Below are positions 50,901-61,160 of a DNA stretch of 64,000 nucleotides, piece by piece (the first letter of the stretch is position 1; every line of letters starts with the position of its first letter). The notes beneath the pieces are model-generated. The model worked only from the letters and a program-made list of their open reading frames with translations, ran no database searches and was not told where the DNA came from. The stretch covers positions 457,501 to 521,500 of the forward strand of contig CAJNDS010002118.1 of assembly GCA_905221605.1 (NCBI GenBank), read 5' to 3'. The translations under genes and the position numbers were made by a program. The DNA is from Symbiodinium natans (Eukaryota; Sar; Dinophyceae; Suessiales; Symbiodiniaceae).

Positions 50901-52990
50901 ATCCCTTCCGTCATTTAAGCCCCTCCCTCTGGCTGGGTTCGGGTCGCTTGCGGAAACTGGGCGTGGTGGATGTTGGGTTTGGGGTTGAGGGTTTAAGATT
51001 TAGGGTTTCGGGGTTTCGGGGTTCGGGGTTTTGGGTTGAGGGTTTAGTTGCTTGTGCACAAAAGCTTAGTGCTTCTCGGGTTGGCTTGAAGGCGTTTAGG
51101 GTTTGGGGCTTTAGGGATCAGAATGGGAATTAGAGGCTTAAAACACCTTTAAGCTTGCCTTGAAATCACCTGAAAGGCTCCGCTAATCATCAGACAAGCC
51201 AGGCAAGTAAACCCTAAACCTAAAGCTTCAATCACCCCGACCCTTCGCCCGCAACACTCAAGCTGACGAAACAGCAGAAAGCATGCCAACTGCCGAGGGG
51301 CAGATTCCATCTCCAGCTTGGTCTTTCCATAAACCTGGCTACCCCAAAGGATGCATTCAGGACGGATTCGTAGGCTTGAGGGTTCACTGTTCAAGAGTTC
51401 ACGGGAACCCTAAACCCTAAACCCTAAGCCCTAAGCCCTAGACCCTAAACCCTAAACCCTAACCCCTAAACTCCTAAACCCCTAAACCCTAGGCGTCTAC
51501 GGTTGTTTGCGAAATAATCTCGGGACCCAAAACGAGAGCCAGAAGACATCAAAATAGCAGCTGTGGGGCGCAGTGCCTCTCTCCAAGTCCCATCTTGAAA
51601 TGAAAGGGTTTCGGACTTCCGGGCTCTAGGGTTAGGGCTTCAGGATTGAGGGACTTAAGGGTTTACATGCGTTTAGCGGTTCAAGGGTTTAAGCATCTAG
51701 ATCTGCAGCTTGTCTTCGAACCCGCTCTAAACATCTGAGTGTTTGGCGTCATGCTAAACCTGTTTCGTGTCAAGTGCTGCCAACACAATGCTAGCTGTAA
51801 ATATAATCGATTGGGGTTGAAATGATAATGACCATGGCGCTGCCGACAAAAACGTCGCGATAACTGCCGCTACAAGTACTGGCAGGTGATGGAAAAGATG
51901 CGAAAGCGTAGAAAAGAGTATGGCAGGCGCAGTGCCCTGGCACACTTGCCCTCCATCACGTCTTTTGTTTGACTGCAGATTGATTTGGTCTGCAGTGGCA
52001 CTCTAGAAACCATCTACAAAGTTGCGTCCCGATTTTGGTCACACAATAAGACCACCTGACGCCGTGGAAACGGACAACTCACTGTGCCTACCACATTTTC
52101 CCCAATCACGCATCGCGCTTTCAGGTATCTTTTCAACAGGGGCGCCTAGCTTTGGGGCTGGGCTTAAATTGAAAGCTTGAGCAACTACACAACCTGGATC
52201 CTACCGGTACAGATGAACTGCACATGTAGGTGCACTGCAGAGACATGACAAACCGTGTCGCTTGGACTTCCCCCTGACTGCTTCGCACGATAAGAAACTG
52301 AAGATGTACGGAAGCCATGCTTTGCCAAACCCTCAGCCCCGATTCAGCCCTATACCTGGGGATGTCCCCCCTATACTAGCAGTCCTCAATAGTGATTCTA
52401 TTAGGGGTAGCTCGACTCTTAGTATAAGGGGAACAGCCCAACCCTAAACCCTAAGCCATAGAAGTCCATGTCCAGGCAACGTTGACCGGGCGTCCGTCTT
52501 CTTCCTCGGTTACAAGATGTCCTTTCGCAGAAGGGCGAAGGTGCAAGCGACAAGGAGTTTGGGGGCTTTGAGGGTGTTCGTTGGGATGTTGCCCCTTACA
52601 CTAACACTCCTTAGTAGGAATTATCGTAACCCCCTATTATAATCCCTATTAAGGACTGTTGGTTCAGGGGGAAAATACCACGGTGTTCGTGTCTCCGAAC
52701 AAGCTGGGGTCCGAAGGCTTGCGACCTGAGACATGGCCCAGCTTGCAGTCCTTTGAGGGTTTAGGGTTTAGGGTTCAGGCTTCAGGGTTCTGGGTTTAGG
52801 GTTTAGGGTCTAAGGTTTAGGGTTTAGGGTTTAGGGTTTAGGGTTTAGGGTTTAGGGTTTAGGGTTTAATCCGAGACCTGCCTCACGCTCGCACTCCGAA
52901 GCCTTCAACACTGGAAAACTTCACGCAGAAGAGCCTAGTTCCTAAACCCACCCCCCACGCCACCCCCCCTAACAATAAAAAATCAATCAG

Positions 52991-53038
<48 letters not shown>

Positions 53039-54293
53039 ACAAATTGAAAAAATCAAAAAATGCGGTCCTTTGCCATCGTAAACCTGGTCGGTGGAGAGGA
53101 AGATGAACCTGGCTCAAGGCTTTCGGGCTCGTGCGGCACGGCTTGGAAATTCTACAAACCCCCGCTTTCGATCACCAAATGGCGCTGAAGACGATCAGAG
53201 TTAGGGTTTATGGCTTAGGGCTTAAGGCTTAGGGCTTAGGGCTTCGGGCTTAGGGCTTAGGGCTTAAGGCTTAGGGCATAAGGCTTCGGACTTAGGGCTT
53301 AGGGCTTAAGGCTTGGGGCATAAGGCTTCGGGCTTAGGGCTTAGGGCTTAAGGCTTAGGGTTCTGGGTTCAGGGGAGCACTTGTTGCCAAGCAGTCAGAC
53401 GATGGCGGCGGTGTGAGTTTAGGACCTCGAGTTTGGGTGCTACTTTAGGGACTGTGCGCGAATTTAATAGCTTCTTACCAGCAAGTTCCCGACGTTTTAA
53501 CCTCATCGGCCAGCCGTGCGGATTGAACATTGGGCCAACAGACTACCCCGAACACCCACCCTGAAAGCAAGATATACATTCTTGTATATAAACTTCGGCC
53601 TACACATTTATGCCACGCGGATGGCCTGGTGGCAGGATTGGTTGCCTTTGCCTGGTGCAAGGTGGAGACGGTGGGGGTCGGGAGTGGGAAGGGGGGGGGG
53701 TGGGGAAATTCCAAGATCTGCATTTAGGGTTTTAGGGACCGAAACCCTTCCATTCTGACTGCCCCGCAGCTGGGTTCTAGGGTATTGGGGCGGGGTTCGG
53801 GTTTGGGGCTGCAGGGTTCTGGGGGTTCTCAGGTTTTAGGGCTTTAGGCAAGCAGTCGCCAGCCCAAGGGCATCAACAAAAACGATGTCCCCAAAGCCTG
53901 AGTCCCAAACAAAACAGCTGCGCCTTCTCCACCAGGGCTGACGCAACGTTGCTCCTAAAAGCAGCCTCGGGATCCTTCTCACCTTACAAGCTTTAGAGGG
54001 GCACTTTTTTGTTTTGGGTTGTGGGGGAGGGGGTGACGTTGAGAGTTCGGATTAAGAGTTTAGGGTTTTGGGGTGGGGGTTCGAAGGTTACTCCAAAAAG
54101 CCAGCAGACTCGAGTCTTGGCTACGGTTGCCTCTGTGTGTGTGCGTGCTTTTTTGGGGGGAATATCCCGTTTCAGGGCTTTTCATGTGAAGGGGTAGACC
54201 ATAAACCCGCCAAGCTTTCGGCTGGTCAGGGCCTTGCCCCACACCCCTTGCCAAACTGCTCATGAGGGCGAGCCTGTCACTTTTCTTTGGGAG

Positions 54294-54363
<70 letters not shown>

Positions 54364-57300
54364 CAGAGATAGAGACAGAGACAGAGACAGAGACAGAGAC
54401 AGAGACAGAGACAGAGAGAGAGAGAGAGGGTCTTGCTGCGTTGGCGCCTGTAGGTCTCTCAAGGCTTCCCGGTCTCAGGGTCACACTTTCGGGTGGTTTG
54501 GGGCTTGGAGTTTCAGAATTCCAGGTCTTCGTAGGTAAGAATTTAAATGAATCCCGTCAAGGGCAATACAGGGGGTACTTAACCCACATTCCCTACTGAA
54601 AACGGGTAAGGCTCCACAGTTGCAATTAACCATGAACCTCTAAACCCTAAACCCTAAACCCTAAACCCTAAGCCCTAAACCCTAAACCCTAAACCCAAAC
54701 CCTAAACCCTAAACCCTAAACCCTAAACCCTAAACCCTAAACCCTACAGACAACACAAATAGAAATTGCATGTGGTCTCATTCTGAGTCTCCCATGTTGT
54801 TAGCTATTTGTCTCAACAGCTGACAGCCGAGTTTAAGTAAATTAGTCCAAATCGCTTCTGACAAGCCGAATACTCCAGTCACTTCAATTCACTCAAACCC
54901 CCGCTGACCCCCACGCCCGGACCACCCCCCAAATCAGATGCCCAATCCAAATCCTTCCCCAGAACCCCCAATAGGTTCCCGCCCTTCCTCCCTCGCTGGC
55001 CACCGAAGACTTGCGGCTTCGCGAACTCCAGAAAAGCCCCATTTTGCCAACTTTCGCCCCGGATCTGGCTTCAAATTAAGCCCCTGAAAACCCCAAATCA
55101 AGCTCCAACTTCAGCCTGAGTTCGTGTGATGATGAAGAAGTCCTGCAGACTTAGACAACGTCGCCTACCGTGAGTCGCTCAAAAGCACCACATGCTGGCA
55201 TTAGCAAGAACACCCGCGGCTTGCCCTCCAGCTCCTTGCCTTTGTGAGGCCAGCCGCCCAGCTCCGTGACACCATATACGGATTCGCCACCGGATATAGT
55301 GCAAAGGCACGGCACCCGCGCACTGCGCATTCCTGTCGGCGTCAAAACGCTTGCCCTACGCAGCGGTCCCAGCAAAGGCGGGCGAAACTTTCAAAACGAG
55401 CAGCCAGCCGACACTGGCTTCGATAATGCTTGCTTCGAACAACTTGTCAAAAAGCGCGGCAGTGTCGCGGACATGCATAAACTTCGCGGTCTCATCAGAC
55501 CTGGCGCTAGCTCAAGCCGAGAATTGCCGGCCCCAAAGTGCGCTCCAAAATATGCCCCGCGAGGCCCCAAAATAAGATCCAAATTAAGGTCACCCCATAA
55601 ATGGTGTGAGGAGGGCCCCAAAAGGCCCTGCACAGAAAACCCCAAAGGCGCCAGAAAACCCCAACAAAAGACGCGAGAGGCACAATCTGCACCCACGCAC
55701 GATCTTTTGAAGCGGATGTCCCTGAACTCAGAGCGGTGCGTCGCACAGGGCTGTTAGTGTGGAAATTGGCTTAGGGAAGCGCTCTCGCTGAGCTTCTTCT
55801 ATGAACAGCCCAACGTTCTTTCCAGTAACACACTCCCAGAGTCGCCGGAGACTGTGAGAGAGCAGGCGACTCATATCTCTGAGTGGCCTGCCTGGAGCGC
55901 AAGACTCGGCGCGCAGGTCGCGGCCTTTGAGCAGCTCAGCTTTAATGAGCATCCCCGCTTCCCCCGCTCATCTTCCATTCGCCATAAGGCGGGAAAAGGC
56001 TCACCAAGCGGCGTGGCCGGCGTCCAGCCTACGGTCACTGACGATCCACGCTCCACTTAGGGGCAAGGAACTGTTCCTTGATGTGAGACGAGAAGCGCTT
56101 GTCTGCTCGACTCAGCCCTGCCGCACTCAGTACTTGTCTGGCAAGACGCGACACTGCCTCACACGGCCCCCTCACCCCTCTCCAACAAATCTGTGCTGAC
56201 TGGCCACAAGAAGAAACTTGTCCCCGGCCTCAGCATCATATGTTTTGGAACGTCGTAGGCCGCGCGGGAAACACTGCCGATCGAACGCGCGGCGCATCCC
56301 ACGTCTGCAGGGATGGTGTCAGAGACAGAATGAGACTAAGACAGATGTCTAGGTCCAGGTTTCACTTCATTTCGGCTCGGCCTATCGTTGCTGCGGTAGC
56401 GAAACAAAAAACATAGACCCCGAGGTGACTGGGCTGCGAACACTACTAGAAAAAATCTAGTCTACAAGCATTCGCCACGCCGGCCCCAACATCCCGAAGA
56501 AACCTTGATCATTGTTGCACAGTACCGTGAAATCAAAAGAATCCTCAAATTGACTTCCCGACATCACAATGTCAGGTTGTTCGCTCTTGCCATACCATTG
56601 CAGACAAAAAAAACAAGCTCAAGGTCAGTCCTCTTCTTTGCAGGGCATCTCGCCACCCAGGCAGCTATCTGGGCTCGTTCTGCAAGAACGTATGTGTCCC
56701 CACGGATTGAGGGAGTATCCACTCGGTGGCAGGCCCCAACAGGTCCCTCCCCCCCCCCCCAAGTTTGAACCTATATTCTAAAACAGAATCTCGGATCCAA
56801 ACTTTCCAACCCCCCCCCCTTGAATCCCAAGAGCTCCTACAAAAGGATTCTGATGGCACCTCCATGTCGGCTCACTTGTTTCGTTCAATCATTCAGGCGT
56901 TTTCGTGCTTCACTTATTCATTACAAAACGCCCTCATTCATTCACTACACTTTTAGCGTTCTTGCGCGTTCATTCATTCTATTCATTCACGCTTTATTAG
57001 TATTATTCCGGCGGCTACAAAATAATTAATGAGGCCGCCCTTATAAAAGCCCAAATTTTATTATTAAATTCGTGCGTCATTACATTCCTTACAATTTAAT
57101 ATAAAATTCCAAAACAGAAACTCTTGTCAAAACGCTTCGGCCAAAACGTCTCGGACAAAAATCTCGGTCAAAACGTTATTGGGACCCAAGCCCCATACAA
57201 CTTCTATAAACCCTAAACCCTAAACCCTAAACCCGAAACCCGAAACCCGAAACCCTAAACCCTAAACCCTAACCCTCTAGACCCTAAACCTCTCAACCCT

Positions 57301-60111
57301 AACCCTCTAGACCCTAAACCTCTAAACCCTAAGCCAGAGCCGGGCTTGCCCAGGAGGGCCCAAGCCGAGCTGCAAGTCGCAGGGGCGCTCAAGGCCTCGG
57401 AGTTAGCAGCCCTGGGGTTTAGGGTTTAGGGTTTAGGATTTAGGGTTTAGGGTTAGGGTTTGAGGTTTAGGGTTTAGGGTTAAGGGTTAAGGGTTAAGGG
57501 TGAAGCGTTAGGGTTTAGGGTTTAGGGTTTAGGGTTTAGGGTTTAGGGTTTAGGGTTTAGGGTTTAGGGTTTAGGGTTTAGGGTTTAGGGTTTAGGGTTT
57601 AGGGTTTAGGGTTCAGGGTTTAGGGTTTAGGGTTTAGGGTTTCTTCGAAACCCTACGCAATTTAGAGCTTCAGCGAAATCAACTCGATGCCTAGTCTGCA
57701 ACAGTCAACGCATACGAAGCCACTGCACCTATCGTCCGAAACTTGGAACGCACCCCCAAACTCCCCGAACCTCTGAATCCTAAACCCCGGAACCTAATAA
57801 TCAAGCTATCAGGTTCCTAAAGCTCTTAACTCGAAGATCTTCCACCCTCAAAAGGGCCAATAGTTCAAGGCTCACGGTTCGTAACTCCAAGTCTTGCTGC
57901 CGTGGAACGGCCGTGTGGACAATCACATCTGGGCGCACCTGGCGCGCGGGAGGGACTCATGCCCTGAACCCCAAACCCTTAACGCTTCACCCTTAACCCT
58001 TAACCCTAAACCCTAAACCCGAAACCCTAAACCCTAAACCCTAACGCTAAACCCCAAGCCCTAACCCTAAACCCTAAACCCTAAACCCTAAACCCTGAAC
58101 CCTAACAGCACCGCCATGGCTATCATGAGGTTTCGGGTTTTGGGCGGAAGCTCAGGGTCACGCTCTTCGGGATGCGAGAAGCGACGACGATGGGGGATGC
58201 TGCGGGGCTGTTTCCTTACAGGTTTAGGGTTTAGGGTTAGGGTTTAGGCTTTAGGGTTTCGGGTTTAGGGCTTAGGGTTTACATTTTAGGGTTTAGGGCT
58301 GAGGGTTTAAGACTAGACTGCTTAAGCAAGCCCCGGCATGGACTAGACGAGAGAAAGGCCAGTTCCAGCATGAATTCTTCGTAGCATGCCCTGACCCATG
58401 AGGCCTTCGACACGGACTTCAAACCACAAAACCCTGAGCCTCGTGTCTTTGTTTTGGAACCTGAACCTTAAACCCTGGCTCCCTGAACCCTAAACCCCAA
58501 ACCGCTCGATGACCCAGAGAGCCCCGAGCAGCCCCGACCACCTCGCCGAGGACGCGTTCGCAATCGCTGGCGCTGCCTGTTGCCGAGGCTCGAAGGGTTT
58601 GGGGCTTGGAGTATTGGGGTTTGGGGCAGGGAGACGAACGAGGTGCGGTTGCTACAACTTTTGCGAGATCAAATACGATGGCATGGTCCGTGAAGTCGAA
58701 CCCACAATCCTTCCAGCAGGCGGATCACACACCAAGCCTAGGAAGTTCATCTGCAGTTCTTCCAGGGGTTACTAGGCAGGAAAACTTTATCACATCTTTT
58801 TGGGGTCTTATGACCCTTTTTGAAAATGGCCGACTAAGCACCTCGACCCCAACCCTAAGCTCGAAAAGCATGCCTTGGGGTGTGGGGTAAAGGGGGGTTA
58901 GGTTTAAGTAAGGGTTGAGGGAGTTTAGGGGGCCATGGTAACTAGAAGCCGTCAAAAATCAGAACGCCAAGTTCATAAGAAGAAGAAGAAGGATGAGAAG
59001 AAGAGGAAGAAGAAGCAGAAGAAGCCATGAGACGGCAGGAGCCAGCTGAGGGGTTCGCGAGGGGCATCATGTATCGCATAACGTGAGACCGCCCATGTCA
59101 CGCGTGTGGCTTAGGGGGTTTAGGGTTTAGGTCTAGGGTTTAGGGTTTAGGGTTTAGGGTTTAGGGTTTAGGGTTTAGGGTTTAGGGTGTAGGGTTTAGG
59201 GTTTAGGGTTTAGGGTTTAGGGTTTAGGGTTTAGGGTTTAGGGTTTAGGGTTTAGGGTGTTTGTTTAGCACTGGTGGCATTCCAACCCTAAACCCTGAAC
59301 TCTAAATCCCTCTCTGCGTCCTGGCTGCTGACGTCCATTGCCAGAGGGCTCGAGCGAGACACCCCCACCACGTGATAGCCTCAGCTGAAGGCTCCCAGAA
59401 TGGCAGGAACCATTAGGGTTTAGGGTTTAGGTTTTTTTGGGGGGGTTTAGGGTTTAGGGCTTAGGGCTTAAGGTGTAGGGTTTTAGGGTCTTAGGGGCTT
59501 TGGGGTTAGGGTTTATGGGTTTAGGGGCCACGGTATAGGGTTTGGGGTTTAGGGTTAGGGTTCAGGGCACATGAACAAGGAGCTTTCGAAAAGGAAGGGC
59601 AACAGGTCCTGGCTTGAAGCCTGATAGCGCCCCTCTACAAATGGCTCACGTGCGCAAGCGCCGGGCCCCTCGGTGGCGACAGAGATATGCACTTCAACAC
59701 GAAGTGTTGCAGGCTCGGATGCCGTAGAGGCACTGCCAGGTGGACACCCGAGGTTGTGTTAACTATCAAGCGCGAGCAACCATCCTGCTCCAGGGCGGGG
59801 ATCAAGAAGCGACCAACCTGGATGCAGCAAAGGATGATGGAGTGCCAGGGGGTGGGGGGGCCTCTGTTGGGGTAGGGTGGGGATGTAGCTAGGGTAGAGC
59901 TGTAGCTAGCAAATGCCTGCTGCGTACGTAGCAAGGAATTGAAGACCCAAACCCCTAGCTCATCTCGTAAAGGGTTGGATAGGGCACCCGAAAAAGCCCC
60001 CAAACTTAAACCCTATCCACTCCCCCCACTCACTCTATGCCTTTAGGCCTTTAGGGCTTCAGCCCAGGCTACATATCCCGCACCGCCGGTGACCAGGATT
60101 CGCGTGGCCAT
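47880..60111 (-). CDS. Extended short-chain dehydrogenase (RmlD/NAD-epimerase-like), split gene
   Basis: NAD(P)-dependent sugar-nucleotide-type reductase or epimerase, inferred from family motifs found in order on the minus strand. These are [17 protein letters not shown] (Rossmann GxxGxxG), [10 protein letters not shown] (beta2), [13 protein letters not shown] (beta4), [14 protein letters not shown] (beta5 with Ser/Thr and Asp), [11 protein letters not shown] (active-site YxxxK), [15 protein letters not shown], and [19 protein letters not shown] followed by [12 protein letters not shown] (substrate domain). The closest families I know are dTDP-4-dehydrorhamnose reductase (RmlD) and MAT2B-like extended SDRs. 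Donors are GT, GC and GA. The helix region between 57.89 and 53.11 kb and the C-terminus after 47.88 kb are not fully resolved. A separate coding-like block (55.15-56.06 kb) lies inside one intron. Confidence 0.82.
48741..48798 (-). CDS. SDR exon (YIDDVVDAL)
   Basis: [19 protein letters not shown], the conserved (Y/H)(V/I)DDVxxA helix of epimerases. Acceptor AG|GA; donor CAG|GTGCAA, phase 0. Confidence 0.86.
49281..49406 (-). CDS. SDR exon (FVYGP, substrate domain)
   Basis: [20 protein letters not shown] then [23 protein letters not shown], LxxG and FTDQR are typical of RmlD substrate-binding domains. The start is firm (AG|GTTC); the 3' end (GC donor at 49280) is inferred from phase. Confidence 0.85.
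49771..49814 (-). CDS. SDR exon (beta6 ILRLS)
   Basis: [14 protein letters not shown] plus two bases. GT donor in phase with the next exon to give ILRLSFVYGP. Confidence 0.84.
51302..51334 (-). CDS. SDR exon (active site YxxxK)
   Basis: [11 protein letters not shown] carries Tyr and Lys of the catalytic YxxxK in the RmlD-like context YGxTKLExE. Acceptor CAG|GTT, GC donor, phase 0. Confidence 0.86.
52357..52442. mobile_element. MITE-like family A, copy 4
   Basis: GGGGATGTCCCCCCTATACT to AGTATAAGGGGAACAGCCCAA, with TCCTCAATAGTGATTCTATT inside. Confidence 0.58.
52581..52680. mobile_element. MITE-like family A, copy 5
   Basis: TTGGGATGTTGCCCCTTACA to GGTTCAGGGGGAAAATACCA, with CCTTAGTAGGAATTAT and CCCTATTAAGGACTGTT inside. 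Confidence 0.58.
52726..52750 (-). CDS. Possible SDR microexon
   Basis: (P)TASWAMSQ, 25 nt, phase 2 in and phase 0 out with a GT donor, joining the beta5 exon to the YxxxK exon. The family usually has about ten more residues here, so another exon may be missing. Confidence 0.45.
53064..53108 (-). CDS. SDR exon (STDQVYDG)
   Basis: [14 protein letters not shown] plus two bases, the beta5 motif of RmlD-type enzymes (STDYVFDG). Acceptor AG|GT; GC donor, phase 2. Confidence 0.87.
54290..54430. repeat. (GA)n and (GACAGA)n microsatellite
   Basis: AGAGAG run then GACAGA units; the ORFs across it (RERERE, SLSLSL, DRDRDR) are translations of it. Confidence 0.92.
55151..56060 (-). CDS. Coding-like block of unknown function inside an SDR intron
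   Basis: Minus-strand protein-like pieces: [19 protein letters not shown] (56.0 kb), 74 codons from 55952 including [40 protein letters not shown] (55.45 kb), and a stretch ending [20 protein letters not shown] before TAA at 55151. The last piece faintly recalls the KPKxFxxQACxG strand of caspase-like p20 domains but lacks a clear HG motif, so I do not assign it. The pieces lie in different frames; splicing or decay could explain that. Confidence 0.4.
57353..57411 (-). CDS. Possible SDR exon (helix with NSEA)
   Basis: [17 protein letters not shown] could be the LNxEA helix after beta4, but the fit is loose. The plus strand is also open here ([20 protein letters not shown]). Bracketed by CCCTAAA (57.2-57.33 kb) and TTTAGGG (57.42-57.65 kb). 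Edges uncertain. Confidence 0.35.
57894..57938 (-). CDS. SDR exon 5 (beta4)
   Basis: [15 protein letters not shown], matching the RPDVVVHxAA motif. Acceptor CAG|GTG; GA donor at phase 0, or a GC donor four bases earlier. Confidence 0.83.
58360..58404 (-). CDS. SDR exon 4 (helix before beta4)
   Basis: [15 protein letters not shown], phase 0 on both sides, GC donor. It fits the helix that precedes RPDVIVH. Confidence 0.6.
59318..59379 (-). CDS. SDR exon 3 (beta2)
   Basis: (G)[29 protein letters not shown]-type beta2 is standard for this family. GC donor at phase 0; a GA three bases later is an alternative. Confidence 0.82.
59781..59817 (-). CDS. SDR exon 2 (alphaA)
   Basis: [12 protein letters not shown] plus one base; it completes GGAGYVGRFL. 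Acceptor CAG|GTT, GT donor, phase 1. Confidence 0.83.
60073..60111 (-). CDS. SDR exon 1 (Rossmann start)
   Basis: [13 protein letters not shown], beta1 and the first part of GxxGxxG. The ATG is the natural SDR start. GT donor (GTAGCC), phase 0. Confidence 0.85.
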
Positions 60112-60629
60112 GGCAACTCTGCCACTCTGGAGCTCTAAGAAACCCCCAAAAGCATAAACCCTAGCCGTTCGGTGGGGTGTCTGCGCCGTAAACCCTCAGA
60201 AGACTCGCGTTTGGGTGTAGAGGCTCAAATTCCAGGTTGCCGCTCGGTTGGAGTTTGGGGGTGAGGTTCGGGGTGTTAGGTTGACTAACTTGCGGATGGC
60301 TTTTGTTGTTGCAAAGACTCTACAAGGCGGGTTGCAAAAGACATGGCCATAATAAAACACAAACCCAAAGTATGTACCTTTTCTGGCACCCCCGAAAATT
60401 TGAGAACTTTGACCTTCCTCGAAACCCCCCGCCAAAAAGGTATATTAATCCCCAACCTTAAACCCTAAACCCCCATTACTGTGCTTTCACCTTCAGGGTT
60501 TGGCACAGCATGCAGCTCACAACCCTGGTGAGCCTAAGCAGCTGATAGGGTTTAGGCTTTGGGCTGGGTACCATAAGAAAAAACAATAATATGAGGATAC
60601 ACGAATATAGTCATATACTAATACCAAAA

Positions 60630-61160
60630 ATATTCATATGATACGATATATATATATATATATATACATATCTATATATATATATACATATATATATATT
60701 TATATTTATGATTTATTATTACAATTATAGTAATGTATCAATGCAATCATGGGTTCAAGGCACAAGGTGCACAGAGACCTTCGGATGAACATGCCGGGCC
60801 AAGGGCAGTTGGGGACTCTGGCATCCCCTGCTGCAGGAGCATGGTCACATTCCGCTGGAACTCCTGCCGCGCTTGGGAACCAGTGAAGGTTCAGGGTTTA
60901 GGGGTTAGGGTTTAGGGTTTAGGGTTTTGGGTTTAGGGTTTTGGGTTCTGGGTTCTGGGTTCAGGGTTCAGGGTTTAGGGTTTAGGGTTTAGGGTTTTGG
61001 GTTCAGGGTTCAGGGTTCAGGGTTCAGGGTTCAGGGTTCAGGGTTCAGGGTTCAGGGTTCAGGGTTCAGGGTTCAGGGTTCAGGGTTCAGGGTTTAGGGT
61101 TTAGGGTTTAGGGTTTAGGGTTTAGGGTTTAGGGTTTAGGGTTTAACAACCCAAACCCCT
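60630..61160. repeat. (TA)n tract and TTCAGGG/TTTAGGG array
   Basis: (TA)n-rich 60646-60720; TTTAGGG with a homogeneous TTCAGGG block 61006-61092 and TTTAGGG 61092-61145. Confidence 0.9.

Larger units (their letters stand above)
49820..53370. repeat. Telomere-type arrays in SDR introns
   Basis: TTTAGGG 49827-49890, 50393-50515, 50625-50728 and 52795-52868; CCCTAAA 51405-51490; TTAGGGC 53210-53360 with TTAAGGC variants; (CAAT)n 52985-53033. Frames at 49954-50247 (plus) and 51754-51945 (minus, hydrophobic) are unassigned. Confidence 0.82.
54638..59565. repeat. Telomere-type arrays in SDR introns, right part
   Basis: CCCTAAA 54638-54745, 57205-57330 and 58060-58100; TTTAGGG 57417-57645, 58220-58300 and 59120-59257. 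A purine-rich GAAGAA tract lies at 58976-59027. The 56.4-57.2 kb spacer is AT-richer, with no gene seen. Confidence 0.85.

Noticed and set aside
54234-54599. RERERE, SLSLSL and DRDRDR ORFs
   Set aside because: Microsatellite translations.
58366-58404. [11 protein letters not shown] as the Rossmann motif of the SDR gene
   Set aside because: Wrong order: exons for TGGAGYVGRF and [10 protein letters not shown] lie upstream at 60.1-59.3 kb. The other frame ([15 protein letters not shown]) fits the phase and the expected helix.
58976-59027. Lys-rich C-terminal tail ([16 protein letters not shown]) on the plus strand
   Set aside because: GAAGAA purine tract with no upstream coding support; all other genes here are on the minus strand.
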